64,000 nt of DNA from positions 63,202 through 127,201 of the forward strand of contig NZ_AQUZ01000004.1 in assembly GCF_000372465.1 (NCBI RefSeq), written 5' to 3'. The notes beneath the pieces were generated by a model. That model did not search any database, had not been told where the DNA came from, and saw only the letters and a program-made list of their open reading frames with translations. The translations under genes were made by a program, and so were the position numbers. The stretch comes from Kribbella catacumbae DSM 19601 (GTDB lineage: Bacteria; Actinomycetota; Actinomycetes; Propionibacteriales; Kribbellaceae). Positions 52,354-60,563 of the stretch are shown here, in pieces (the first letter of the stretch is position 1; each line of letters opens with the position of its first letter).

Positions 52354-52640
52354 CAATTACCTCCGGCCAGCAATCCCCAGAACCCCTTGAGCACGTTGAT
52401 CGTCTGGTTGTTGGCATAGATCAGGCCACCGACGAGGACGCCGGCCGCGATGTGGCCGAACAGCTCGCCCCACTCGCGCTTGAAGTAGTGGCCGATCGCG
52501 CGCAGGACGAGGATCGCGATGAAGATGTTCCCCGCGATGACCAGGACCCAGTCCTTGAAGTCCGCCCCGGTGGGGACATTGCTGTCAGCCAGCGGCGCGA
52601 CGAGCTGCGCAACGCTCGCGGCGAGTTGGTGCGTCATCAT
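52353..52640 (-). CDS. TcpD/VirB2-like small membrane protein
   Basis: A protein of 95 aa. Two helices: WVLVIAGNIFIAILVLRAIG and LFGHIAAGVLVGGLIYANN, with a short loop containing YFKREWGE. Size and topology fit a TcpD or pilin-like subunit. AAGGGAG lies about nine bases before the ATG at 52640 (a second ATG follows at 52637). Its stop shares one base with the next start (TGATG), so the genes are coupled. Confidence 0.75.
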   Translation of the reverse strand: MMTHQLAASVAQLVAPLADSNVPTGADFKDWVLVIAGNIFIAILVLRAIGHYFKREWGELFGHIAAGVLVGGLIYANNQTINVLKGFWGLLAGGN

Positions 52641-52663
52641 TGCGGTATCTCCCTTGGTACTCC

Positions 52664-52703
52664 GGTCATCCGACGGCAGTCTGCTGTGGTCATCCGACGG
52701 CAG
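52664..52703. repeat. 16-bp direct duplication at the TcpC gene end
   Basis: GGTCATCCGACGGCAG is present at 52664-52679 and 52688-52703 (24-nt period). The second copy contains the TcpC stop and last codons; the first lies in the intergenic space. Confidence 0.85.
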
Positions 52704-53988
52704 CCACTTGCCATCGCTGTGCTCCGTCCGCGGCGACAGTACGCCGAAGAGTGAGCGAATAGGTCTGGTCGAGGGTGGTATCCCCGGCCCCGTTCCAGGT
52801 GACGGCGGCCGTGGCCCGGCGCTCGTCATCGTTTCCGGTGTAGACCTGCCAGGCCTTCAGGTCGCCCAGTTTCACCACGCCGTTGAGGCTGCGGATCGCG
52901 GCGCCGGGAGCCGTCACCGCCTCCACCTTGGCGTCGGACTCGGCGTACGCGCTGAAGAAGGCCTCGGCGTCCTTGAGAGTCGCCGCGGTCAGATCGTCGT
53001 CCGGCACGCCCGCCTCGGGCATGTTGTCGGGCAACGCGGCCCGCTCGTCGGCGACGAAGGTGGGCGGGCCGCTGGCGACGACCCGCGATGACGTCCGCGC
53101 CACCGGCACGGAGACTCGCTGCCAGGTGTACGGGCCGGGCACGAAGGCGCGGCCGGACTTGGTGAAGGCGCGGACCTGCACCCGGACGTCGACGACCGCG
53201 GTCACCCCGCCCGAGGCGACCCTGACCTCGCCTGGATAGGCCTTGTCCGCGGTCTGCTTGCCACGGCCGTTCCAGCCCGCGCGGGCGTCCAGGCCGGCAG
53301 CCAGGTCGAGGCCGATCGCGGCCGGGCGGGCGTCGGCGTTGGCCTCGTCCCAGTTCAGGTAGGACACCGCGTACCGCGTCGCGACCGCGCGCGCCTCGTC
53401 CGCCGGGAAACCGGACTGGCCGGTGACGACGGTCGAGGGCACGTTGTTCGGCCGGACCCAGGACCGGATGCCGCTGATCGCGGCGAGCAGCAGGACGGCG
53501 ACCACCAAGCCGCGGAAGAACCGCCGCGCCCAGGTGGAGAAGGAGGACTCGGGCTCGGTCGACCAGGGGGTCTGGTTGGGCTCGAGGATCGGCTCGCGGA
53601 CCGGGCCGGGCGCCGCGTGGGCACCGTGCGGCGATCGCTGCCGGAGCCGCTCGGGGGGCCGGTTGCCGCCCGCCGGCGGCTGGCCCGTAGTACCGGCTGC
53701 TGGGGGTTGGCCAGGCGGTGCCTGACCGGGAGGTGGCTGGGTGCCGGGCTGTTGCGGGCGACGCGGCGGTGCCATCACGCCACCGGAGTTCGGAGGTTGG
53801 GGTTGGCTGTACTGCGCTGCTACCCCCTGCGCCTGGCGAGGCGTAGGTGACACCGGGCCATCGGGGTGTGCCCACCACTCCGGTGCGGTGTTCTGCGGGC
53901 GCTGCCTGCCCGCCTTCTTCGTTCGCCGCTGGTCCGCCCAGTGCTCACCTTTTGGCGGCAGATTCAGCAACGTTCGCCACCAACTCAT
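52690..53988 (-). CDS. TcpC-family conjugal transfer protein
   Basis: A protein of 432 aa. The first about 150 residues are Pro/Gln/Gly rich and disordered (for example PPPGQAPPGQPPAAG). One membrane helix is at about 158-176 (RGLVVAVLLLAAISGIRSWV). Two NTF2-like domains outside the membrane follow (ADEARAVATRYAVSYLNWDE, and AFFSAYAESDAKVEAVTAPG to the end), the layout of TcpC, a VirB8 analogue. It is the first gene of the secretion operon, so the promoter should lie upstream of 53988. Confidence 0.87.
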   Translation of the reverse strand: MSWWRTLLNLPPKGEHWADQRRTKKAGRQRPQNTAPEWWAHPDGPVSPTPRQAQGVAAQYSQPQPPNSGGVMAPPRRPQQPGTQPPPGQAPPGQPPAAGTTGQPPAGGNRPPERLRQRSPHGAHAAPGPVREPILEPNQTPWSTEPESSFSTWARRFFRGLVVAVLLLAAISGIRSWVRPNNVPSTVVTGQSGFPADEARAVATRYAVSYLNWDEANADARPAAIGLDLAAGLDARAGWNGRGKQTADKAYPGEVRVASGGVTAVVDVRVQVRAFTKSGRAFVPGPYTWQRVSVPVARTSSRVVASGPPTFVADERAALPDNMPEAGVPDDDLTAATLKDAEAFFSAYAESDAKVEAVTAPGAAIRSLNGVVKLGDLKAWQVYTGNDDERRATAAVTWNGAGDTTLDQTYSLTLRRTVAADGAQRWQVAAVG

Positions 53989-54559
53989 CGCTACCCGCCC
54001 CTCAAACAGCAGTTACGCGGACAGTAGCCGGGAGGATACGGCAAGCAACTGTCCACCGGGAGTCCTGAGACCAGGATCCGGATGCTCCATCGCTCCCCGC
54101 AGCCATACTGTTACCCGCTTCCACGCTCGGTGCACATTCACGGGTGAAGCGTGACACCTTCGGTACCGTCGCCATAACTCCTCTCTCATGCCCGACCAAG
54201 TCGATCAGGCAGCGCACACCATGCCACACGGAACCGACGTTCGAATATCCGTGCGAACAACATGGTAAGCAGAACGATCCAACTGATCACAGATAGTAAC
54301 CGATCCAGCTGCCCAGCCTGTGGAAAACTCTCCCGTGGCGAGGGGTCAAAGTACTAGTCCTTCGTACCCCGAAACCGTATGTCAGCTCCGGTGTCCGGTG
54401 GGGTGCATCGCAAGCCGGAGGCGGAGGCTCGATGCGGGGTTCATCGTGCCTTCGCCTCCGGCGCCGCGAGGCGCCCTGCCGGGCGCCGGAGATGGCGTGC
54501 GGGGGCGGGGTACGGAGGACTAATGTTTGACCGACCTGCGGACTTTGAGAGGACAAGCG
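53989..54559. other. Intergenic region upstream of the secretion operon
   Basis: 571 nt between divergent genes. Positions 54150-54360 are AT-richer than the flanks and contain GTTCGAATATCCGTGCGAAC, with GTTCG and CGAAC as outward arms, a possible regulator site. From about 54415 to 54500 are inverted GC-rich words (GCCGGAGGCGGAGGC with GCCTCCGGC, and GGCGCC repeats). I see no gene, tRNA or attachment core. Confidence 0.4.
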
Positions 54560-55435
54560 ATGGAGACTCGTCGACTCGGGCGGCTGGAGCACCAGAGCTC
54601 GGTACTGATCTACGGCGCGGCATCGCTGGGTGGTGTCGACCAGGATCGCGCCGACGTCTCGATCCAGGAGGCCCTCGACGCCGGGATCAACCACTTCGAC
54701 GTGGCCGCCGACTACGGCGACGCCGAACTGCGGCTCGGCCCGCGGATGCCGGAGATCCGGGACCGGATCTTCCTGGCCACCAAGACCGGACGGCGCACGT
54801 ACGACGAGGCGTGGGCGGAGATCAACCGCTCCCTCGAGCGCTTGCAGACCGACCGCCTCGACCTGATCCAGATGCACGCGGTCTGCGATCTGGAGAACCT
54901 CGACCTGGTGACCGGCAAGGGCGGTTCGCTCGAGGCAGCGATCCGGGCCAAGGAGGAGGGAATGGTGTCGGCGATCGGCATCACCGGGCACACCGACGAG
55001 GCGCCATCGGTGCATCGCGAGGGGCTGCGGAGATTCGACTTCGACAGCGTGCTGACGCCGTTGAACTACAAGCTGTCCACCGATCCGCGGTACGCCGATG
55101 ATTACGCAGCGCTGGTGGAAGCGGTGCAGGCCAGCGATGCGGCGCTGATGACGATCAAGATGATCTCCCGGCGAAACTGGCGCGACGGCGAGGAGAAGAC
55201 GTACGACACCTGGTACCGGCCGTTCGACGAGCAACGCTACGTGACGGCCGCCACGGCCTGGTTGCTGAACGGGCATCCGGAGATCACCGGGCTGGCGACC
55301 GCCGGCGAGACCAGGCTGCTGCAGCAGATGGTCCAGGCCGAGAAGGAGCGGGCCGGTCTCAGCCCGGACGACGCGGCTGCGATCCTGGACGAGGTGCAGG
55401 ACTACGAGTCGCCGTTCGTCGACATCCCGATCTGA
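54560..55435 (+). CDS. Aldo/keto reductase family protein
   Basis: A protein of 291 aa. Active-site residues are in HFDVAADYGDAELRLG (Asp, Tyr), FLATKTGRRT (Lys) and DLIQMHAVCDL (His). The C-terminus (ITGLATAGETRLLQQMVQAE) differs from standard AKR NADP sites, as in a distinct actinobacterial subgroup. ATG 54560 has GAGAGGAC about five bases away. The gene is alone on its strand until trxA; its substrate is unknown. Confidence 0.9.
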   Translation: METRRLGRLEHQSSVLIYGAASLGGVDQDRADVSIQEALDAGINHFDVAADYGDAELRLGPRMPEIRDRIFLATKTGRRTYDEAWAEINRSLERLQTDRLDLIQMHAVCDLENLDLVTGKGGSLEAAIRAKEEGMVSAIGITGHTDEAPSVHREGLRRFDFDSVLTPLNYKLSTDPRYADDYAALVEAVQASDAALMTIKMISRRNWRDGEEKTYDTWYRPFDEQRYVTAATAWLLNGHPEITGLATAGETRLLQQMVQAEKERAGLSPDDAAAILDEVQDYESPFVDIPI

Positions 55436-55536
55436 TCGTCCGTACGAGGGACACACCCTCCGGTGCGCGGGCTGGGGAACACTGACGGCTCCCGCACTGT
55501 TGTAGAGGGCGTATTCGTCTAACTTCGGAGGTCGTA

Positions 55537-55926
55537 GTGGCAACGGTCGAGCTGTCCCAGGAGAACTTCGACAAGGTCGTCGGTTCCGACGGACTCGTCC
55601 TGGTGGATTTCTGGGCGGAGTGGTGTGGTCCGTGTAAGGCGTTCGGGCCGGTGTTCGAGAAGTCGTCCGAGACGCATGACGACATCACGTTCGGCAAGGT
55701 CGACACCGAGGACCAGGTCGAGCTGGCGCAGGCCTTCCAGATCCGGTCCATCCCGACGCTGATGGCGGTCCGTGACGGCGTCGTGCTGTACTCCCAGCCG
55801 GGCGCGCTGCCGGCCGCGGCGCTGGAGGACCTGATCGGCCAGCTTCGCGCGGTCGACATGGAAGAGGTTCGCGCCCAGATCGCGGCCCACGAGGCCGAGC
55901 ACGGCACCGAGCCGCACACGCACTGA
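55537..55926 (+). CDS. trxA: Thioredoxin
   Basis: A protein of 129 aa. The active site is FWAEWCGPCKAFGP (WCGPC), followed by the thioredoxin fold marks KVDTEDQVELAQAF and IRSIPTLMAVRDG with the cis-proline. The C-terminus is about 20 residues longer than a minimal thioredoxin and His/Glu rich (EAEHGTEPHTH). It reduces disulfides in the cytoplasm with thioredoxin reductase, which is not encoded here. The GTG start has GGAGG six bases upstream. Confidence 0.95.
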   Translation: MATVELSQENFDKVVGSDGLVLVDFWAEWCGPCKAFGPVFEKSSETHDDITFGKVDTEDQVELAQAFQIRSIPTLMAVRDGVVLYSQPGALPAAALEDLIGQLRAVDMEEVRAQIAAHEAEHGTEPHTH

Positions 55927-55942
55927 GCACCTATATATAGAG

Positions 55943-55979
55943 AAGCGGTCCAGACCTGATGTTCGGGTCTGGACCGCTT
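55943..55979 (+). terminator. Rho-independent-like terminator of trxA
   Basis: AAGCGGTCCAGACC (55943-55956) pairs exactly with 55966-55979: a 14-bp stem with a 9-nt loop, followed by a T-containing stretch (GCTCTTTGC). TATATATA lies just before it. Confidence 0.9.
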
Positions 55980-56373
55980 GCTCTTTGCGGCCGGCTCCCG
56001 CGCGGCATCGCGGGAGCCGGGTTTTGCGCTCGCGGTCCCGCCAGGCGCTGGGTTCGGACCGCTGCCGGTTTCCGCGAGTGAGGCGTCGCGGAGGCCGGGT
56101 ACTGCGCCGCGGTCTCCCAGCAGGGTGGGAGCCGCAGGCGGTGCGCCGGCTCCGTTGGATACGGATCCCGGGTGGTACTGCCGGGACCGTGGGGCCACGG
56201 TGCCCGGGTGGTGCTGCCGGGATGCCGCGGAGTCGCGGGCCCGGGGTGGCGCTGCCGGATCCCCGGGAGAAATTCGGGGCCGGCTGGTGGTCTCCTGCAG
56301 GGTGGAGGCCGTTTGGTCCCGTCACGGGGAGGCGGCTGTGGTACGGCTCGGCCGCGACGGGAGATCGGTGGGG
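55980..56373. repeat. Non-coding region with a 12-bp hairpin and a 36-37-nt tandem repeat
   Basis: A perfect hairpin (CCGGCTCCCGCG at 55991-56002 with 56009-56020, followed by GTTTTG) begins the region and may terminate transcription from either side. At 56167-56202, 56203-56239 and 56240-56279 a unit starting CCCGGGTGGTNCTGCCGG repeats three times. Each unit ends in its own small inverted repeat (CCGTGG/CCACGG, CCGCG/CGCGG, CCCC/GGGG). Open frames cross it on both strands, but none resembles a protein. Confidence 0.65.
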
Positions 56374-57642
56374 TCAGCGGAGTGGGTCGAAGGGCGCCAG
56401 CTCGGTCGGGATACGGCCGGTGGTGATGGTTTCGGCGAGCAGTTGGCCGGTGATCGGGCCGAGGGTTATGCCCCACATGCCGTGGCCGCCGGCGGCGAAG
56501 ACGCGAGGTGACGCGGTGGCACCTATCAGCGGCAGGCCGTCCGGGGTGCACGGACGCGGGCCGACCCACTCGAAGGTGCGGGCGTCGAGGTCGGCGTCCC
56601 GCAGCAGCGGCCGGGCTGCCTCCACGATCGCGTCGATCCGGCGCGGGTCGAGCTTCGCGTCGGGCTTGCGGAACTCCATCATCCCGGCGACGCGCAGCCG
56701 GTCACCGAGCGGCGTACAGGCGATGCGCTGGGCCGGGAAGTAGACCGGTCCGGCCGGTACATGGGCGATCGGCACGCTGAAGCTGTAGCCACGACCCGCC
56801 TGGACGACGGTCTTCACGCCGAACTGCCGGGCCAGGTCGCCGAGCCAGGCGCCGGTGGCCATCACGACCGCGTCGTACGGCGTACTCTCGCCCTCGGCGG
56901 TGACGATCCGGACGCCGCGGATCTCGTCGACGATGTCCGTAACGGTGACGCCGGTGACGATGGAGCCGCCGCGGGCGCGGACCGAGTCGGCGAGCATGTT
57001 CACGTATTCGCCCGGGTTGATGAAGCGCTGGCCGTGCAGCCGGATCGCGGCGCCGATCTCGTCGGACAGCGACGGCTCGATCTCACGGGCGTCGTCGCCG
57101 GTGATCGCCTCGAACTCGATGCCCTGGCCGGCCGCGTGGATGTGCTCGATCTCCTCGAGCAGCACGGCCCGCTCGGCCTGCGTCCGGTACGCCGCCAGGA
57201 ACGACTTGGCCTCGTAGGTCTCGGCCTCGACGCCGGCTTTGGCCAGTGCGTCGAATCCGTTCAGCGCCTGCCGGTTGATCGGCACCAGCGCCTCCATCGC
57301 GGTCTTCCAGCGTCCGGCGGTGCTGTTGCGAGCGAAGCGGGTCAGGAAGGAGATGAGCCGCGGGCTCGCCGTCGGCGGTACGTAGACCGGCGAGGAGGGG
57401 CTGAGCACCGCGCGGACGCCGTACTTGAGGACGGCCGGTTCCGGCAGCGGGGTCGCCAGGCCGGGGGTCAGCCAGCCCGCGTTGCCCCACGAGGCACCGG
57501 CGGCGACACCTTCGCGGTCCAGCACGGTGACCTCGATCCCGGCCTCCTGGAGAAACCAGGCGGTGGCGAGGCCGACCATGCCGGCGCCGACGACGGCGAC
57601 CCGGTCGGGGACGATGTGAGTACCTTGCACGGAAGCGACCAT
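56374..57642 (-). CDS. FAD-dependent D-amino acid dehydrogenase-like oxidoreductase (DadA/DAO family)
   Basis: A protein of 422 aa. Dinucleotide motif VAVVGAGMVGLATAWFL near residue 15 and GASWGNAGWLTPG, characteristic of DadA-like enzymes. The end has WVGPRPCTPDGLPLIG and FAAGGHGMWGITLGPITGQ, the family's C-terminal FAD contact. It would oxidise D-amino acids (or D-hydroxyproline/sarcosine) to keto acids. The ATG at 57642 lacks a good ribosome site; later starts are possible. It is divergent from a PucR regulator with a perfect palindrome between, so it is a likely target. Confidence 0.9.
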   Translation of the reverse strand: MVASVQGTHIVPDRVAVVGAGMVGLATAWFLQEAGIEVTVLDREGVAAGASWGNAGWLTPGLATPLPEPAVLKYGVRAVLSPSSPVYVPPTASPRLISFLTRFARNSTAGRWKTAMEALVPINRQALNGFDALAKAGVEAETYEAKSFLAAYRTQAERAVLLEEIEHIHAAGQGIEFEAITGDDAREIEPSLSDEIGAAIRLHGQRFINPGEYVNMLADSVRARGGSIVTGVTVTDIVDEIRGVRIVTAEGESTPYDAVVMATGAWLGDLARQFGVKTVVQAGRGYSFSVPIAHVPAGPVYFPAQRIACTPLGDRLRVAGMMEFRKPDAKLDPRRIDAIVEAARPLLRDADLDARTFEWVGPRPCTPDGLPLIGATASPRVFAAGGHGMWGITLGPITGQLLAETITTGRIPTELAPFDPLR

Positions 57643-57676
57643 GTATCGATGGTGCGGCCGCCCTGGACCGCTGTCA

Positions 57677-57692
57677 TGGTGCGATCGCACCA
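57677..57692. promoter_or_regulatory. 16-bp perfect palindrome between dadA-like gene and pucR
   Basis: TGGTGCGATCGCACCA equals its own reverse complement; a further half-site TGGTGCGG lies about 27 nt away (57650). It is centred 41-48 nt from either start codon and is a strong candidate operator for the PucR protein. Confidence 0.75.
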
Positions 57693-57732
57693 AGGCTGGG
57701 TTAAATGACGGTGGCGAGAGCACAATAACCTC

Positions 57733-59286
57733 ATGATCACTGTCCCTGACCTGGTCGTTGCGGTCGGACCGGCCCTGTTCGAGATCGTTGTCGCCGGGCA
57801 CGGCGACGACGAGGTGCGTGACGTCTTCCTGGCCGACCCGCAGGAGTCCGCGACCGGGCAGCCGGGCGACCTGGTCCTCGGTTTCGGCCTGGGCAGCCCG
57901 GAGGAAGCAGTAGAGCTGCTGGAACGCTGTGCCGCCGGCCGGGCCTCCGGCATCATCCTGCGCACCGCACTCGCCCAGGACCCCGCTGTAGTGGCGCAAG
58001 CAGAGAAGCGGCAGCTCACATTGGTCGCACTGCAGCCGACAGTCACCTGGGCCCACGTGGTGTGGCTACTGCGGGGCGTGATCGACAGGGCGGCCGCGCC
58101 CGACTCCCCCGCCGCAGGCGACGCCGGAGTACACCAGGAGCTCTTCGCACTGGCTGATGCCGCTGCCGCCATCGTCGATGCGCCGGTGACGATCGAGGAC
58201 AACCAGTCGCGCGTCCTGGCCTACTCGAGCCTCCATGACGTCTCTGACACTGACCCGACCCGGGTGTCGACGATTGTCGGCCGCCGGGTGCCTGCTGAGG
58301 TCATCGCGCACTTCAGGGCCCGAGGGATCTTCCGACGCCTCGCCCGGTCGAGTGAGCCCTTCCTTGTCCCCGACGGGCCCAACGGCATCCGCCCGCGGCT
58401 CGTAGTACCGGTTCGGGCCGGTGGTGAGTGGCTGGGGTCTATCTGGGCGGTAGTGGATGGCCCGGTGAGCGCAGAGGTGACTACTGAGCTGAGCAACGCG
58501 GCATCGGTCCTTGCACTCCATCTGCTGCGACTCAGGGCCCAGGCTGACGTCGCTAGGCGCAGTGCGATCGACAGGCTGCGTACTGTCCTGCGGCAGTTCT
58601 CCCCCGACAATCCACTCGACGTACGGCTGCCGTCGCCGCCGTGGCGGGTGGTAGCGCTCGGTTCGCCTGCCGCGTACGACGTACCGCAGGAGCTGGATCT
58701 GTGGGAGTCCACTGGTCGCCGCCACGGCTGGAGCGAGCCGCAGCTGGCCGACCTCGACGGCATCGTCCTAGCCGTCGTCTCGGATGGCGACGGCCCTGGG
58801 TCCTGGCGCTGGCTGCGCAAACTCGTCACCGACCTGGCCAAAGAATTCCCCGGTACTACGGCCGCCGCCGGCGGGCGTGCGCGTGGCCCGGCGGACCTAC
58901 CGAGCTCCCGGGCGGAGGCGGTCGAACTGCTAGGCCTGGTACGCCGTGAGCTCGCGCCCGGCCCGGCGCTGCGGGTGGAGCAGGCTTGGCACATCCTGAC
59001 CGTTCATCGAGCGGTCACCTCACTGGACACCACCAAGCTGGACGGCCCGCTCGCGACTTTGCTGCGGCACGACATCGAGCACGACACGGCATTCGTCGAC
59101 ACCTTGCAGGCCTGGCTGAACTATCCGGGCCAGCCGCAGCAAGCGGCCAAACAGCTGCATCTGCACACGAATACCTTGCGGCACCGGATGAAACGGATCG
59201 GCGAGATCGCCAAGCTGGATCTGGCCAATCCGCGCGAAAGGCTCGCCTTGCAACTGCAGATTGCCGCCGTCCGCACCGAGCACTGA
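57733..59286 (+). CDS. PucR-family transcriptional regulator
   Basis: A protein of 517 aa. Residues 1-120 are the PucR N-terminal domain (ITVPDLVVAVGPALFEIVVAG, then SGIILRTALAQDPAVV). A middle GAF-like part follows (LVVPVRAGGEWLGSIWAVVD). The C-terminus has the HTH_30 motif LHLHTNTLRHRMKRIGEI and LDLANPRERLALQLQ. PucR proteins usually respond to nitrogen compounds such as purines or amino acids, which fits the divergent D-amino-acid dehydrogenase-like gene. The ATG at 57733 is used; GAGAG lies further upstream. Confidence 0.93.
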   Translation: MITVPDLVVAVGPALFEIVVAGHGDDEVRDVFLADPQESATGQPGDLVLGFGLGSPEEAVELLERCAAGRASGIILRTALAQDPAVVAQAEKRQLTLVALQPTVTWAHVVWLLRGVIDRAAAPDSPAAGDAGVHQELFALADAAAAIVDAPVTIEDNQSRVLAYSSLHDVSDTDPTRVSTIVGRRVPAEVIAHFRARGIFRRLARSSEPFLVPDGPNGIRPRLVVPVRAGGEWLGSIWAVVDGPVSAEVTTELSNAASVLALHLLRLRAQADVARRSAIDRLRTVLRQFSPDNPLDVRLPSPPWRVVALGSPAAYDVPQELDLWESTGRRHGWSEPQLADLDGIVLAVVSDGDGPGSWRWLRKLVTDLAKEFPGTTAAAGGRARGPADLPSSRAEAVELLGLVRRELAPGPALRVEQAWHILTVHRAVTSLDTTKLDGPLATLLRHDIEHDTAFVDTLQAWLNYPGQPQQAAKQLHLHTNTLRHRMKRIGEIAKLDLANPRERLALQLQIAAVRTEH

Positions 59287-59385
59287 GACGTAGGCCACAG
59301 GGCCAGGTAACAAGGCTTCATATTCCGGCAATGGATGGGCAACATCTGGCTGGCAATCTTTACCTCAGAAACACCGGGAACTTGT

Positions 59386-59478
59386 CCCAGCCTTTCACCA
59401 GGAGGCTGGGGCCAGATCGTTCCAGCCTTTCACCAGGAGGCTGGAGCAAACGGGCGAGCATTTCACCAGGATGCTCGG
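59386..59478. repeat. Three hairpins with an identical 11-nt loop and covarying stems
   Basis: TTTCACCAGGA is the loop of three hairpins: 59386-59410 (stem CCCAGCC/GGCTGGG), 59421-59445 (TCCAGCC/GGCTGGA) and 59455-59477 (CGAGCA/TGCTCG). Between copies the stems change on both sides while the loop does not, which shows selection on the structure. It lies between convergent genes, after pucR on the plus strand. The product could be an RNA element or a protein-binding array. Confidence 0.85.
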
Positions 59479-59487
59479 CCACCGTGC

Positions 59488-59519
59488 GGCCCGGCGATCG
59501 TCTGAGCGATCGCCGGGCC
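59488..59519. terminator. 13-bp bidirectional terminator hairpin
   Basis: GGCCCGGCGATCG (59488-59500), loop TCTGAG, then the exact complement (59507-59519), 24 nt before the stop of the minus-strand flavoprotein gene. It follows the three-hairpin array. Confidence 0.85.
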
Positions 59520-59543
59520 CGCGTGCGTTTCCAGCAGAATCCG

Positions 59544-60563
59544 CTACGCGAGTTGGTTGACGATGGCACCGAAAACCTTCGGCAGCCGCGCGGCCGCCGG
59601 GACGATGCGGGGAGCGAGCAACGACCTGTTGCGGGCCCAGAGCAACGAACCGGTGAGGAACCGGCACTCCCAGGACGCCCGCCGCCAAGCCGCCTCGTAC
59701 GCCGCCGGCCGGTCGGCCTCGACGCACCGGACCAACTCGGCAGACGTTCGGAGCGCGACGGCGATGCCCTCGCCGGTCAGTGCGTCGACGTAGCCGGCCG
59801 CGTCGCCGACCAGCAGCACTCGGCCGGCGACCCGGCCGCGGACGCGTTGGCGCAGTGGACCGGCGCCCATCACGGAGGTCGCCTCGGTTGCGCCGGACAG
59901 TCGGCGCTTGAGGGCGGGGAAGGCTTCCAGATGAGAGTCGAAGGTGCCTTTCGCAGAGGTCAGGATCGCGACCCCGACGAGGTCGTCGGCGACCGGCGTC
60001 ACGTAGGCCTCACCAAGAGACGACCAGTAGACCTCGACGAGATCGCACCACGGGCTGACGGCGTAGTGCCTCCGAAGCCCGCGCCGCGGCCCACTTTTGT
60101 CCTGCTCAGCACCCAGACCTAGCTGGCGGCGGATTGTGGAGTGGAGGCCGTCGGCGGCGGCTAGATAGCAGGCGGTGATTCCGGCGGCGGTGACCGAGTG
60201 CTGGTTTTGGGTGATGGTTTCGACGCGGACGGGGATGACAGGTACTTCCAGTTCGGCGAGCCGAGCCGCGAGGGCGCGCTGGAGGGTAGTACGGCGTACT
60301 CCGAGGCCTGGGCCCGCGTGGAAGCGGGCGTCGACCGCGTGCTGAGCGTCGAGGTACCGGATGCCATGGAAGGGGCGGCCCTCGAGCCGCACGCCCAACC
60401 GGTCCAAGTACTCCACCGCGCTGTGCGCGATTCCTTCGCCGCACGCCTTGTCGATCGGCGACCTGCGTGGCTCGACGACGGTCACCGACAGGCCGGCGAG
60501 CGCGGCCCGGATGGCAGTCGCCGCGCCGGCCGGGCCCGCACCGGCGACCAAGAGGTCGATCAC
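59544..60563 (-). CDS. FAD-dependent oxidoreductase of the geranylgeranyl reductase/SrsC type
   Basis: A protein of 339 aa. FAD motifs: LLVAGAGPAGAATAIRAALA at the start, KACGEGI, and RVLLVGDAAGYVDALTGEGI near residue 270. This superfamily includes geranylgeranyl reductases and the alkylresorcinol hydroxylase SrsC of Streptomyces griseus. Here it follows a type III PKS and an isoprenylcysteine-type methyltransferase, the same order as srsABC, so oxidation of a phenolic lipid is most likely. The GTG at 60563 overlaps the methyltransferase stop as GTGA. Confidence 0.87.
   Translation of the reverse strand: MIDLLVAGAGPAGAATAIRAALAGLSVTVVEPRRSPIDKACGEGIAHSAVEYLDRLGVRLEGRPFHGIRYLDAQHAVDARFHAGPGLGVRRTTLQRALAARLAELEVPVIPVRVETITQNQHSVTAAGITACYLAAADGLHSTIRRQLGLGAEQDKSGPRRGLRRHYAVSPWCDLVEVYWSSLGEAYVTPVADDLVGVAILTSAKGTFDSHLEAFPALKRRLSGATEATSVMGAGPLRQRVRGRVAGRVLLVGDAAGYVDALTGEGIAVALRTSAELVRCVEADRPAAYEAAWRRASWECRFLTGSLLWARNRSLLAPRIVPAAARLPKVFGAIVNQLA

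Noticed and set aside
42187..53988. Prophage
   Set aside because: No capsid, portal, terminase or tail proteins; all genes fit a type IV secretion operon.
54236..54262. tRNA 3' end or attachment site (contains GTTCGAAT)
   Set aside because: No cloverleaf can be folded around it and no integrase is nearby.
54236..54262. LexA box
   Set aside because: The GTTCG and CGAAC arms point outward with 10 nt between; the actinobacterial SOS box has CGAAC-N4-GTTCG order.
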